Shown: positions 1 through 8,105 of the stretch, one piece after another
Numbering within the stretch: position 1 is the stretch's first letter
Layout: each line of letters opens with the position of its first letter
Assembly: GCA_019694435.1 (NCBI GenBank)
Contig: JAIBBZ010000005.1
Location: forward strand, 62,001 to 126,000
DNA from: Pirellulales bacterium
GTDB lineage: Bacteria; Planctomycetota; Planctomycetia; Pirellulales; JAEUIK01
Length of the DNA: 64,000 bases
Direction of reading: 5' to 3'
Notes under the pieces: generated by a model
Told to the model about the DNA's origin: nothing
Database searches by the model: none
Seen by the model: the letters and a program-made list of their open reading frames with translations, nothing else
Translations under genes and position numbers: made by a program

Positions 1-284
1 ATCACCGCCCGGGCCTGGCTCGACGAGCCGCCGTGCGATTGCTTGATGGTCACGTCGTGGCCAGTCTGCTGCTTGTATTGAGCAATGAATTGCTCATTGA
101 GCTGTTTCCACAGCTCACGCGTCGGATCGTACGAGACGTTGAGCAACTCGAACGACTTGCCCGATCTGGCGGGTGCGCTGGCGCCGGAATTCCCGGCGGC
201 GCTGTTGTTACAGCCTGTCAACGACAACGCCACGATGGCCAGGCAAGCAGCGAGGTGGACGGCGGCATTCGACGTGAATCGCAT
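1..284 (-). CDS. Sulfate/thiosulfate ABC transporter substrate-binding lipoprotein (N-terminal part; cut by window edge)
   Basis: Reading leftward from the ATG at 284-282, the product begins with a short basic stretch, a hydrophobic core and the lipobox LTGC, then an Ala/Ser/Gly linker. The mature part carries [20 protein letters not shown] and [16 protein letters not shown], which are hallmarks of the Sbp/CysP periplasmic sulfate-binding family. About 94 codons are present and the gene runs off the left edge. AGGAA sits 7 nt before the ATG. It should be a membrane-anchored binding protein that delivers sulfate to a CysTWA-type permease, which probably lies outside the window. It diverges from the sigma-54 activator at 724 and has a perfect -24/-12 promoter about 260 bp upstream. 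The family call is solid; sulfate versus thiosulfate cannot be decided. Confidence 0.88.
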   Translation of the reverse strand, partial: MRFTSNAAVHLAACLAIVALSLTGCNNSAAGNSGASAPARSGKSFELLNVSYDPTRELWKQLNEQFIAQYKQQTGHDVTIKQSHGGSSSQARAV

Positions 285-398
285 CGCGGTTTCCTTCCGG
301 GCAAACGGGGAGTGGCAGTTTGGGAATGGGAGGCGTCGCGCATCTCAGCGCGATGCGACGACGATGGAGAATCGAGCGGCAGGAAGTCGGTCATGTCA

Positions 399-434
399 GG
401 CGGTCGAGGGCGGCTTCCTTACCGCGCGACCGCC
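399..434 (-). promoter_or_regulatory. Inverted repeat in the sulfate-binding gene leader
   Basis: GGCGGTCG at 399-406 pairs perfectly with CGACCGCC at 427-434 across a 20-nt loop. In the leftward transcript the stem starts immediately after two Cys codons of the candidate leader peptide and encloses its stop codon. No U-run follows, so a Rho-independent terminator is not evident. Confidence 0.3.
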
Positions 435-541
435 TCGCAACATCGCCAACTGCAGAGACCGTCCCGCGCGCGGCCCGAGCCCTCGGCCGTTCTGCTCGCG
501 GCAGGTTCATTCATCTGAGCTGGAGCGCCAGAAGCGATCAT
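419..541 (-). CDS. Possible Cys-rich leader peptide upstream of the sulfate-binding gene (speculative)
   Basis: This is a 40-codon ORF with ATG at 541-539 and TAA at 421-419. It starts about 3 nt after the expected start point of the sigma-54 promoter at 554-571. Near its end it reads LCSWRCCEAVAR, with three of the last eleven residues Cys and a CC pair. An 8-bp inverted repeat (399-406 with 427-434) begins right after the CC codons and covers the stop codon. This resembles attenuation leaders that sense charged tRNA-Cys. No Shine-Dalgarno site precedes the ATG, and third-position GC is only moderate, so it may be chance. Confidence 0.25.
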   Translation of the reverse strand: MIASGAPAQMNEPAASRTAEGSGRARDGLCSWRCCEAVAR

Positions 542-553
542 GCGGGCGACTCA

Positions 554-571
554 TCGCAACAGGCGTGCCAA
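554..571 (-). promoter_or_regulatory. Sigma-54 (-24/-12) promoter for the sulfate-binding gene
   Basis: Read on the minus strand, 571 to 554 is TTGGCACGCCTGTTGCGA. This matches the sigma-54 consensus TGGCACG-N4-TTGC at every core position, including GG at -24 and GC at -12. The start point would be near 544, giving a leader of about 260 nt to the ATG at 284. The gene on the other side encodes a sigma-54 activator, which supports the call. Confidence 0.85.
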
Positions 572-644
572 TCGGACCGACCCGCTGAAAACTCGGAAAA
601 ACGCCCGTGAAGCCTGCCCCATGCGTCCGAGACCAGCACATTTA

Positions 645-718
645 ACGGATTTTCCGTGTTCAATTACGGGCTGGTTCAATATAATATCACGGTTCCATTA
701 CTAATCACGGGTTACCGT
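645..718. promoter_or_regulatory. Phased ACGG/CCGT sites: candidate enhancer for the sigma-54 activator
   Basis: ACGG occurs at 645-648, 666-669, 689-692 and 707-710, at intervals of 21, 23 and 18 bp, close to two helical turns. Two of them pair with CCGT to make palindromes: ACGGATTTTCCGT at 645-657 and ACGGGTTACCGT at 707-718. The block lies about 100-175 bp upstream of the expected sigma-54 start near 544, the usual distance for enhancer sites. It also overlaps the likely start region of the activator gene itself, which suggests autoregulation. Binding is inferred only. Confidence 0.45.
657..685 (+). promoter_or_regulatory. Possible sigma-70 type promoter of the activator gene
   Basis: A perfect TATAAT lies at 680-685. 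A poor -35 (TGTTCA, 657-662) sits 17 bp upstream. A start near 691 would give a leader of about 30 nt to the ATG at 724. The region is much more AT-rich than its surroundings. Confidence 0.4.
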
Positions 719-723
719 CTGCG

Positions 724-2307
724 ATGGACCGGTTCGCCAACCTGCTCTTAGACGTCTGGCGCGAGGCGTCGCGGCACGCCGAATCGGGCGAGGCGGTGAC
801 GATTGCCGCGCCCGAGTTGTTTCGCCAATTGCCGCTCGACGTGCTTGCGGTGCGCCGGCTCGACGTCGAACGCTCGATTCTCGAAACCGTCGTCACGGGA
901 CTGGCCAGCCGGCACGCGGTGCCTGAGCGTTCGGCCGACTTGCTCGCACCCGCGCAACTGGAAGGGCTGCTTGATTGGTGCCAACGCGGCGAAGTGCTGC
1001 ACTCGGGCGCCGAAGGTGCGGACACGCTGGCGACGCTCCTGGCCGGCGGCTTGCGCGGCGACGTGCTTGCTGGTCCCTTGAACGACGCCTCGGGAGCGCT
1101 CGGAGTGCTCGTGTGTGTTGCCACGGCGCCGCGCAAATTCAGCAAGCGCCACAGCGACCTGGTCGCGCTGCTCCTCGAGCCGTTTTCGATCTGGCTGGCG
1201 AACGAACGACGGATTCGCGAGCTGCGCCGCGATCGCGAAGCTGCTGAGGCCGATCGACAGGCCTTGCTCGCACGCCTCGGCCGCACCGACCTCAACGAAG
1301 CCATCGTCGGCGCCGAGTCGGGCTTGCGCCCCGTCATGGAACGTATCGAGCAGGTCGCGCGGACCGATGTGCCTGTGCTGATCTTGGGCGAAACCGGGTC
1401 GGGCAAAGAGGTTGTGGCCCGGGCGATTCACCAGCGGTCGCGCCGCGCCGATGGTCCCTTCTTACGAGTTAACTGCGGCGCCATTCCCCCGGAGCTGGTC
1501 GACAGCGAGCTGTTCGGCCACGAGCGCGGCAGCTTTACCGGCGCCAGCGGATTGCGCAAAGGCTGGTTCGAACGCGCCGACGGCGGCACCTTGTTCCTCG
1601 ACGAATGCGGCGAGCTGCCGCCGGCCGTCCAGGTGCGGCTGCTGAGGGTCCTGCAAGATGGTTCCTTCGAGCGTGTCGGTGGCGAGCAGGCGATGCACGT
1701 CGACGTCCGCATCGTAGCCGCGACTCACCGCCACCTCGAGGCGATGGTGACGGATGGCGCTTTTCGCCAGGACCTCTGGTACCGCCTGGCCGTCTTCCCG
1801 ATTCATTTGCCCCCGCTGCGCGACCGACTCGAGGACATCCCCGAGATGGCCGCACATTTCGCGCTCAAGTCCGCCCGCAAATTGGGCTTCCCGCCTTGCC
1901 TGCCTTCGACGGCCGACCTGAATCAGTTGGTGACCTATAACTGGCCAGGCAATGTTCGCGAGCTGGCGGCGGTGATCGAGCGTGCGGCCATCTTGGGTGA
2001 AGGGCATCGACTCGAAATCGCCAAGGCGCTAGGCAACGCGCCTGCCGCCGTACCCAGTCGCCCTGACGGCAGCATTTTCCTCGACGCCGCGGCGCGGGTG
2101 GCCAGCGCGTCCTCCGAGACATTTCCGACGCTCGACGAGGCCATGGCGCGTCACATCGAGGCTGCCCTGGCCAAAACGGGCGGCCGCATCGAAGGGCCAG
2201 CCGGGGCGGCGAAACTGTTGGGCATCAACCCTCATACACTGCGTGCCCGCATGCGCAAACTTAAGATCGACTGGGCCAAGCACCGGTCGTCGCTACGGCA
2301 TTCGTAG
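724..2307 (+). CDS. Sigma-54-dependent transcriptional activator (GAF-like / AAA+ / Fis-type HTH)
   Basis: This 527-residue protein has the classic enhancer-binding layout. An N-terminal sensory region (about 1-195) resembles a GAF domain and ends in a charged coiled coil. The AAA+ domain has Walker A GETGSGKE at 222-229, the sigma-54 contact loop GSFTGA at 269-274 and Walker B LFLDE at 290-294, with arginine-finger-type motifs after it. A C-terminal Fis-like helix-turn-helix (AAKLLGINPHTLRA, about 495-508) binds DNA. It is divergent from the sulfate-binding gene, whose promoter is a textbook -24/-12 element, so control of sulfur uptake is the natural inference. The sensed signal is unknown. 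Confidence 0.92.
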   Translation: MDRFANLLLDVWREASRHAESGEAVTIAAPELFRQLPLDVLAVRRLDVERSILETVVTGLASRHAVPERSADLLAPAQLEGLLDWCQRGEVLHSGAEGADTLATLLAGGLRGDVLAGPLNDASGALGVLVCVATAPRKFSKRHSDLVALLLEPFSIWLANERRIRELRRDREAAEADRQALLARLGRTDLNEAIVGAESGLRPVMERIEQVARTDVPVLILGETGSGKEVVARAIHQRSRRADGPFLRVNCGAIPPELVDSELFGHERGSFTGASGLRKGWFERADGGTLFLDECGELPPAVQVRLLRVLQDGSFERVGGEQAMHVDVRIVAATHRHLEAMVTDGAFRQDLWYRLAVFPIHLPPLRDRLEDIPEMAAHFALKSARKLGFPPCLPSTADLNQLVTYNWPGNVRELAAVIERAAILGEGHRLEIAKALGNAPAAVPSRPDGSIFLDAAARVASASSETFPTLDEAMARHIEAALAKTGGRIEGPAGAAKLLGINPHTLRARMRKLKIDWAKHRSSLRHS

Positions 2308-2551
2308 GTCGCCCCGGGCCGGTTGCTCACCCTGAGCGGCAAGCCGCGCTGCGCGCCGCAAGAGGCCGGCTCTAAACACGCGCCCTGTCATCAGCAACTG
2401 CAGAGCGCCATGCGCACGCGAACCAGTCGGCCCGCAAAGGCGCCATGCGCGCCAAATCCGGTAGCTGCCCCCGCGGCGGTGGTGAGCGGTTTTTGACCAC
2501 GTGCAAATCGCGGCTTAGGTTTTCGCAATCTCAGCAGCAGGGGCAGGATGG

Positions 2552-3553
2552 ATGACTGGCGCAGGTGCGACAGCAACGATCGCGCGCAATCGACGCGAAC
2601 CGGCGACGGACGAATTCGTCCCGATCGCCTTGGCCAGCCTGTTTACTGCCAGGCAGTTGACGTTCGACCTGTACCTGTTCGAAGAAGCGGTCCGGCGTCC
2701 CGTCTTGTTCCGCGCCCGGCAAGTCGAGCTGACGCGCGAGGATGTGGCCTCGCTCGAGGCGCGCGGCGTGCGGTCGCTGTTCATCCGCGCCACGGCGCTG
2801 GATCAATTCCAATCGCTGTTGAGCGCGTCACTTGACGACGCGCTGGCCGACGAAGATGTACCCACCCTCGATCGACTGGCCATTCTTCAAGACACGGCCG
2901 CACCGCTGTTGAGCCAGGCGCTGCAACGGGTCAGCACCCAGGAAATCGTCGACACCGCCACGCAGCTCAGTCAGCGCCTGGCCCGGTTGCTGGGCAACGC
3001 CAAGGTCATGCCGGCGCGCGTCTTCAACCTGCTGCGCCACGACTACTACACGTATACGCACATGGTCAACGTGGCCACCTATGCCACGCTGCTGGCCGTC
3101 GAGCTAGGCATCCGCGACGCGGCCGAACTGGAGCAGATCACGACGGGCGCCATGCTGCACGACATCGGCAAACGGCGCGTGGCCGCACACGTGCTTCGCA
3201 AGACGACGCCGCTGACGCCGGCCGAAGAGCACTCGATCCGCAAGCACACGATCATGGGTTTCGAGGAGCTGCGCGGCGTGCTCAGCGATTGGGGCGCGCT
3301 GATGATGGTCTATCAGCATCACGAACGCCTCGATGGCTCAGGCTACCCAGTCGGCATCGACGCGGGCGAGATCCATACCTATGCGAAGATCTGTATGATC
3401 GCCGACGTGTTCGACGCGATGACGTGCACGCGCGCGTATCGGCCGCGCTTGAGCAAGTCGACCGCCGCGGCCCACCTGTTGCAGAACGCAGGCAGCTTGT
3501 TCGACCCCGATTACGTCCGCTGCTGGTTGCACATCGTGCGCCAAGCGACTTGA
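2552..3553 (+). CDS. HD-GYP domain protein, probable cyclic-di-GMP phosphodiesterase
   Basis: The 333-residue product has an N-terminal domain of about 140 residues (DUF3391-like in position; uncertain), then a complete HD-GYP domain. Visible catalytic motifs are MLHDIGK, the HTIMG helix, YQHHERLDGSGYP and DVFDAMTCTRAYRP, so metal ligands and the GYP signature are intact. Such enzymes hydrolyse cyclic-di-GMP in the cytoplasm. No membrane segment or receiver domain is seen. A PilZ-type gene follows after 19 bp, so the two probably form an operon that turns over and reads the same messenger. The start is ATG at 2552 behind a G-rich stretch. An overlapping ATG at 2548 is in another frame. Confidence 0.9.
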   Translation: MTGAGATATIARNRREPATDEFVPIALASLFTARQLTFDLYLFEEAVRRPVLFRARQVELTREDVASLEARGVRSLFIRATALDQFQSLLSASLDDALADEDVPTLDRLAILQDTAAPLLSQALQRVSTQEIVDTATQLSQRLARLLGNAKVMPARVFNLLRHDYYTYTHMVNVATYATLLAVELGIRDAAELEQITTGAMLHDIGKRRVAAHVLRKTTPLTPAEEHSIRKHTIMGFEELRGVLSDWGALMMVYQHHERLDGSGYPVGIDAGEIHTYAKICMIADVFDAMTCTRAYRPRLSKSTAAAHLLQNAGSLFDPDYVRCWLHIVRQAT

Positions 3554-3572
3554 GCCCCGGCGAGACGCTCCC

Positions 3573-4058
3573 GTGATTGACTTATCGGCAGCCAATTCTG
3601 CAATCGACACGCGACCAGCCCTGGCGGACGACGATCGCATGCTGGGGGCCGACGAACAAGAAGTCCTGGCCAATGCGTGTCTCGTCGAGTTGCCTCACGA
3701 GTGGTCCGACTATTTGCAGGTGCGAGGGCCGGCGAACACCTGTGCCACGGATGCCCGCCAGTTTCGCCGCGTGTTCTACCGCCAATACGCCGTGTTGCGA
3801 GTCGGTGCCGTGTATTGGTCGGTAATCACCTGTGACTTGTCGACCGGCGGCCTGTCGCTGCTGTGCCACAAGCAACTCTTCCCGGGCGACGAAGTCGAGA
3901 TCTATCTACCCGGCACTCAAAAGACGATCTTGCGGATCGCTCGCTGCACGAAACGCGGGCGCCGTTGCTATGTCTGCGGCGCCGGTGCCGCTACGGACGA
4001 GGACCGCCGGGTGCTGACGCAACTGGTCCGTTCCTGCGTGACGCATCACGCTCGCTAA
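3573..4058 (+). CDS. PilZ-like domain protein, probable cyclic-di-GMP receptor
   Basis: The 161-residue protein starts at GTG 3573. Residues from about 60 carry an arginine-rich stretch (RQFRRVFYR) followed by DLSTGGLSLLC and PGDEVEIYLP. This matches the PilZ pattern of RxxxR, D/NxSxxG and the barrel strand with a basic/hydrophobic LP element. The first 60 residues look disordered. It directly follows an HD-GYP phosphodiesterase gene. The sequence suggests a stand-alone effector; its partner and output are unknown. The arginine motif spacing is not canonical, so ligand binding is probable rather than certain. Confidence 0.7.
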   Translation: MIDLSAANSAIDTRPALADDDRMLGADEQEVLANACLVELPHEWSDYLQVRGPANTCATDARQFRRVFYRQYAVLRVGAVYWSVITCDLSTGGLSLLCHKQLFPGDEVEIYLPGTQKTILRIARCTKRGRRCYVCGAGAATDEDRRVLTQLVRSCVTHHAR

Positions 4059-4258
4059 ACGTCCAGGTCCGCGTGGGCGGGGCGACCGGATCGAAATGCG
4101 CCGACGCCTGCGCCGGGCGACAACGATCGTGCGACTCGAGGCGGCCAATTGTCGCGATGCTGTTCACCTCTTATCTTTGCTGAAATGGGCGACGCTGGTC
4201 GGGCTGTGCTGCGCCACGAACGAGGCTGCCGGATGGCTGCCACGCGAAGCAGCGAAAG

Positions 4259-4290
4259 GTTGCTCCCGGGCAAAATCGCCCTGGAGCAAC
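4259..4290 (+). promoter_or_regulatory. Strong hairpin upstream of the acyl-AMP ligase gene
   Basis: GTTGCTCC (4259-4266) pairs with GGAGCAAC (4283-4290). Inside, GGGC (4268-4271) pairs with GCCC (4278-4281) across a 6-nt loop, with a single C/T mismatch. No T-run follows, so this looks more like a leader structure than a terminator. It ends 40 bp before the GTG start at 4331. The rest of 4059-4330 holds nothing recognised. Confidence 0.4.
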
Positions 4291-4330
4291 GGCCGGCCAA
4301 GGTTTGCACCTGGGCGGGGGACACTCACCC

Positions 4331-6094
4331 GTGAACCGTGCGATGGCTGACGAATCGCTGCCGCCTTGCCGCAACCTGGCCGACGTGCTGCGCCGGCGAG
4401 CGCACGAGTCGCCCGCTCGCCGCGCCTACACGTTCCTGGCCGATGGCGAGGCCGACGAGCGACACTTGAGCTATGGCGAACTCGACGCCCGGGCCCGTGC
4501 CATCGCCGTCCGCCTGAGATCAGCGGCTGCCCTGGGTGAACGGGCGCTGCTGTTATTCCCCTCGGGCCTGGAATTCATCGAAGCGTTTTTCGGCTGCTTG
4601 TATGCCGGCGTCATCGCGGTGCCGGTGTTTCCGCCGCGTCCACACGAGCGATTCTTCGAACGGGACTTGCACCGGCTGGGACAGATCATTCGCGACGCGG
4701 CGCCGCGCGTGCTCCTGACCACGCATTCGATTCAGGCCATGGCCGGCGCGCTGGCCCCGCACCTCGACGAACTGGATGCCGTGGCCTGGCTGCCGGTCGA
4801 AGAAGGCAGCATCGAAGACGCCGGGGCGTGGAGCGACGCGCAAACGCCCGGCGATGCACCGGCCTTGCTGCAGTACACCTCGGGCTCGACATCGGAGCCC
4901 AAAGGGGTCGTCGTGACGCATGCCAACCTGCTCGCCAACGAAGAGATGGTGCGGCAGGCGATGCGCTTCGACACGACTTCGTGCATGGTCAGCTGGCTGC
5001 CGCTGTTCCACGACATGGGCCTGATCGGCGGCATCTTGCAGCCGTGCTACACCGGGTTCCCTTGCGTGTTCATGTCGCCGGAGATGTTCCTGGTTCGCCC
5101 GGTGCGCTGGCTGCAAGCGCTTTCGCGCTATCAAGGAACAGCGGGCGGAGCGCCAAACTTTGCCTACGATCTGTGCGTGCGCAAGACCACGCCCGACGAA
5201 CGACGAGGGCTCGACCTGAGCCCTTGGACCGTGGCCTACAACGGCGCGGAGCCCATTCGCGCGGAAACGCTCGAACGATTTACCGAGACCTTCGCGCCGT
5301 ATGGGTTTCGCCGCGAAGCCTTGTTTCCCGTGTATGGGCTGGCCGAGGCGACACTGTTCGTGGCGGGCGGCGAATACTTACGGCCGCCGGTGATCGAAGA
5401 CTTTGCGGCCGAACCTTTGCGGCGCGGCGCAGTGCTGCCGCACCAAAGTGGTCCCGGCGAGGTGCGCCGCCTGGTCGGTTGCCCGCTGCCGACGGGGCCG
5501 AGCCGCGTTGCGATCGTCGATCCGGAAACGCTACGGCGCGCCGCCACCGACGCGATCGGCGAAATCTGGCTGTCGGGGCCGCATGTCGCCGGCGGGTATT
5601 GGCAGCAGCCCCGGGCAAGTGACGAGACATTTCGAGCTCAGGTCGTCGCGGAAGAGGGCACCCCGCATTTACGGACAGGCGACGTGGGATTCATTCGCGC
5701 GGGTGCCTTGTACATCACCGGGCGGATGAAGGATTTGATCATCACCGAGGGTCGGAACCACTATCCGCACGACATCGAATTGAGCGTCGAGCAAAGCCAC
5801 GATGCGTGCCGGCCAGGCTGCTGCGCTGCGTTCGCCGTCGAGGGGGAAACCGAACAATTGGTGATTGTTCAGGAACTGCGGGCCGGGACCCCCGAGGTCC
5901 TGCTGCCAGAGATCGACGCGGTCATTCGCCGGGTGGTTAGCGAGGAGCATCAAATGCGGGCTTGGGCGGTCGTATTGATCGAACCGGGAACGATCCCCAA
6001 GACTTCGAGCGGCAAAATCCAGCGAAACGCTTGCCGACGCCAGTTTAGCGAGGGTACCTTAAAGCTTTACGCGCCGGGCCAATCTCGGCGGTGA
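4331..6094 (+). CDS. Fatty-acyl-AMP ligase (FAAL-type, AMP-binding enzyme)
   Basis: The 587-residue enzyme activates a fatty acid with ATP and, in this family, passes the acyl-adenylate to an acyl carrier protein rather than CoA. The P-loop YTSGSTSEPKG lies near residue 182. It is followed by the FAAL-typical SWLPLFHDMGLIGG and GAPNFAYDLCVRK stretches, then PVYGLAEAT and TGDVGF. The C-terminal catalytic lysine is in TSSGKIQR (about K562). FAAL rather than CoA-ligase identity rests on these family-specific stretches. GTG 4331 was chosen for the G-rich site before it; ATG 4343 is possible. It is followed after 40 bp by a radical SAM gene and then an ACP gene, which fits loading of that ACP. Confidence 0.87.
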   Translation: MNRAMADESLPPCRNLADVLRRRAHESPARRAYTFLADGEADERHLSYGELDARARAIAVRLRSAAALGERALLLFPSGLEFIEAFFGCLYAGVIAVPVFPPRPHERFFERDLHRLGQIIRDAAPRVLLTTHSIQAMAGALAPHLDELDAVAWLPVEEGSIEDAGAWSDAQTPGDAPALLQYTSGSTSEPKGVVVTHANLLANEEMVRQAMRFDTTSCMVSWLPLFHDMGLIGGILQPCYTGFPCVFMSPEMFLVRPVRWLQALSRYQGTAGGAPNFAYDLCVRKTTPDERRGLDLSPWTVAYNGAEPIRAETLERFTETFAPYGFRREALFPVYGLAEATLFVAGGEYLRPPVIEDFAAEPLRRGAVLPHQSGPGEVRRLVGCPLPTGPSRVAIVDPETLRRAATDAIGEIWLSGPHVAGGYWQQPRASDETFRAQVVAEEGTPHLRTGDVGFIRAGALYITGRMKDLIITEGRNHYPHDIELSVEQSHDACRPGCCAAFAVEGETEQLVIVQELRAGTPEVLLPEIDAVIRRVVSEEHQMRAWAVVLIEPGTIPKTSSGKIQRNACRRQFSEGTLKLYAPGQSRR

Positions 6095-6134
6095 ATCCGA
6101 CGGATCGCGGACAAGCCTGTGGGGGGCTCGCTGC

Positions 6135-7664
6135 GTGCGCATCTTGCTCGTCAACCCGGCCCAAGAAGAAACTTTCTTCGGGTTCTCCGAAGTCGTTCAG
6201 GAGACGGGCGTTTCCGGCTATATGCCGAATCTGGCGCTGCCGACCTTGGCGGCGCTGACACCAAGCGACATCGAATTGACGCTCGTCGACGAGCAAGTCG
6301 AAGACGTCCCGCGCGAAGGCCACTGGGACCTGGTCGGGATCACCGGCTACATCTCGCAAAGCCGGCGGATGTTCGAGATTGCCGACGATTTCCGGAAGCG
6401 CGGCTTGCTGGTGGCCATCGGCGGTCCCTATGCGACGCTCTCCAGCGCAACCGTGCGGCCGCATTGCGACATCTTGTTCACCGGTGAGGCTGAAGAAACC
6501 TGGCCGCAGTTTCTCGACGACTTTCGCCGCGGCGCCTGGCAGACGCAATACGCCGCGTCGGCGGCCGCCGAACTGGAACAGTCGCCGCTACCGAAGATCG
6601 AGGCCCTCAAGCCAGACGCATACTGGGTGGGGGTCGTCCAGACGAGCCGCGGTTGTCCGTTCAGTTGCGAGTTTTGCGATGTGATCGTCTACCTCGGACG
6701 GAAACAACGGCACAAATCGCCCCAACGCGTCGTGACCGAGCTCGAACGCTTGTACGCGGCCGGATATCGCAGTGTGTTTCTGTCGGACGATAATTTCACC
6801 GCCGCGCGCAAGCGGGCGGCCGACATCATGCAGGCCGTCGGGAACTGGAACCGCCGCCAGCCCGAGCGGACCTATTTCGCGACCCAGTTGTCGATCGACG
6901 TGGTGCGCGACGAGCAATTGCTCGAACTGTGCTCGTGGGCTGGGTTGAAGCAGGCCTTCGTAGGGTTGGAAACGCCGACGGCCGACGCCTTGCGCGAGGT
7001 GAAAAAGAACCAAAACGTCCGCCAGAACATGGTTGCCGACGTGCAGACGCTGCACAAAAACGGCATCATGGTCAACGGCGGCATCATCACCGGATTCGAC
7101 AGCGACACGCCGGCTACGTTTCGTGTGTTGTACGATTTCGTGCAGGCCGCCGGGTTCCCGATGGTTAACGTCAACATGCTGCACGCTCCCGAGGGCACCC
7201 CGCTGGAACGAAGGATGCGCGACGAGGGCCGGTTGCGCGGGGACTACGCCGAATTGGGGTCGTTCTCGACGAATGTCGTCCCCAAGCAGATGAGCCTCGA
7301 GCAGCTCCGCCGCGGGACGCAATGGCTGCTGAACAAGCTCTATGCGCCGCAGCCCTTGCTCGAGCGCATCGCGAGCCTGGCCGAGCACCTGCCGGTCGAG
7401 CGGGAAATGGTCGTGACGGGAGCCCGTTCGGCTGCGATCTGGCAGCGGCTGCTCGATTCGTACGAGGCCCTCGGCGAGGAATATGCCCTCGTGCCGCGGC
7501 GCGCCGTGCGCCACTTCCGCGGCAAGGATACGAGCGCCTTGATGACCGCGCTGATCTTCGGCCGCCAGGCGATAGGCGTCATGCAGCGGCGGAAGATTTA
7601 CGACCTGGGCCTCGGCCAACTGGAAGAGCCCGATTTCGAAGCGCTGGCGGTTGTCCCGTCGTAA
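6135..7664 (+). CDS. B12-binding-domain radical SAM enzyme (DUF4070-like C-terminus)
   Basis: The 509-residue protein starts at GTG 6135. The first 130 residues form a Rossmann-like cobalamin-binding-type domain, but the DxHxxG histidine motif is not evident, as in many members. The radical SAM core has CPFSCEFC (C174, C178, C181) for the 4Fe-4S cluster. SAM-binding and barrel features follow (LSDDNF, FVGLETP, GGIITGFDSD). The C-terminal 120 residues resemble the DUF4070 extension seen in lipid-modifying members such as hopanoid enzymes. It sits between a fatty-acyl-AMP ligase and an acyl carrier protein gene, so modification of an ACP-bound acyl chain (for example methylation or C-C bond chemistry) is a reasonable inference. 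The reaction is unknown. Confidence 0.85.
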   Translation: MRILLVNPAQEETFFGFSEVVQETGVSGYMPNLALPTLAALTPSDIELTLVDEQVEDVPREGHWDLVGITGYISQSRRMFEIADDFRKRGLLVAIGGPYATLSSATVRPHCDILFTGEAEETWPQFLDDFRRGAWQTQYAASAAAELEQSPLPKIEALKPDAYWVGVVQTSRGCPFSCEFCDVIVYLGRKQRHKSPQRVVTELERLYAAGYRSVFLSDDNFTAARKRAADIMQAVGNWNRRQPERTYFATQLSIDVVRDEQLLELCSWAGLKQAFVGLETPTADALREVKKNQNVRQNMVADVQTLHKNGIMVNGGIITGFDSDTPATFRVLYDFVQAAGFPMVNVNMLHAPEGTPLERRMRDEGRLRGDYAELGSFSTNVVPKQMSLEQLRRGTQWLLNKLYAPQPLLERIASLAEHLPVEREMVVTGARSAAIWQRLLDSYEALGEEYALVPRRAVRHFRGKDTSALMTALIFGRQAIGVMQRRKIYDLGLGQLEEPDFEALAVVPS

Positions 7665-7696
7665 ATCGGCACCAGCGAGCGAAACGAGCGATCCGC

Positions 7697-8020
7697 ATGA
7701 GCCGCGAGCAGATTCCAGGTACGACGAACGGGGCAGCGTCCCGGAAGGAGCGCAGCGCCGAGGAATTGCGCGCCTGGCTCGTCGATCAACTTGCGGCCCT
7801 GTTGGCCGTCGACGCCGCGGCGGTCGACGTCGACAAGCCGTTTACGGATTACGGATTGAGCTCGGCCGAAGCGGTGATCCTGGCCGGCGACTTGGGCAAA
7901 TGGATCGGCCGCTCGCTGCCGCCGACCCTGGCCTGGGACTTTCCGACGATCGCCGATTTGGCCGAGCACATCGCCTGCATGGCGCCAACGAACGGATCTC
8001 CCCCGCCCGGCGCGGCTTAG
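7697..8020 (+). CDS. Acyl carrier protein
   Basis: The 107-residue protein begins at ATG 7697, 32 bp after the radical SAM gene. After a charged N-terminal tail of about 20 residues there is a four-helix carrier domain with the attachment motif FTDYGLSSAEAV, where Ser56 would carry phosphopantetheine. The usual Asp before this serine is Ser, as in many polyketide-type carriers. The middle AWDFPTIADLAEHI also matches PKS/NRPS-type carriers rather than housekeeping AcpP. It is the likely partner of the upstream acyl-AMP ligase. Confidence 0.85.
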   Translation: MSREQIPGTTNGAASRKERSAEELRAWLVDQLAALLAVDAAAVDVDKPFTDYGLSSAEAVILAGDLGKWIGRSLPPTLAWDFPTIADLAEHIACMAPTNGSPPPGAA

Positions 8021-8105
8021 CCGAATCGCCTCGGCCGGGCAGGGTAATCGCACACCGGGCCGCAGGTTTGGTCGTTTTCTGCGCCGGACGAATTCGGCCC
8101 GGTTG

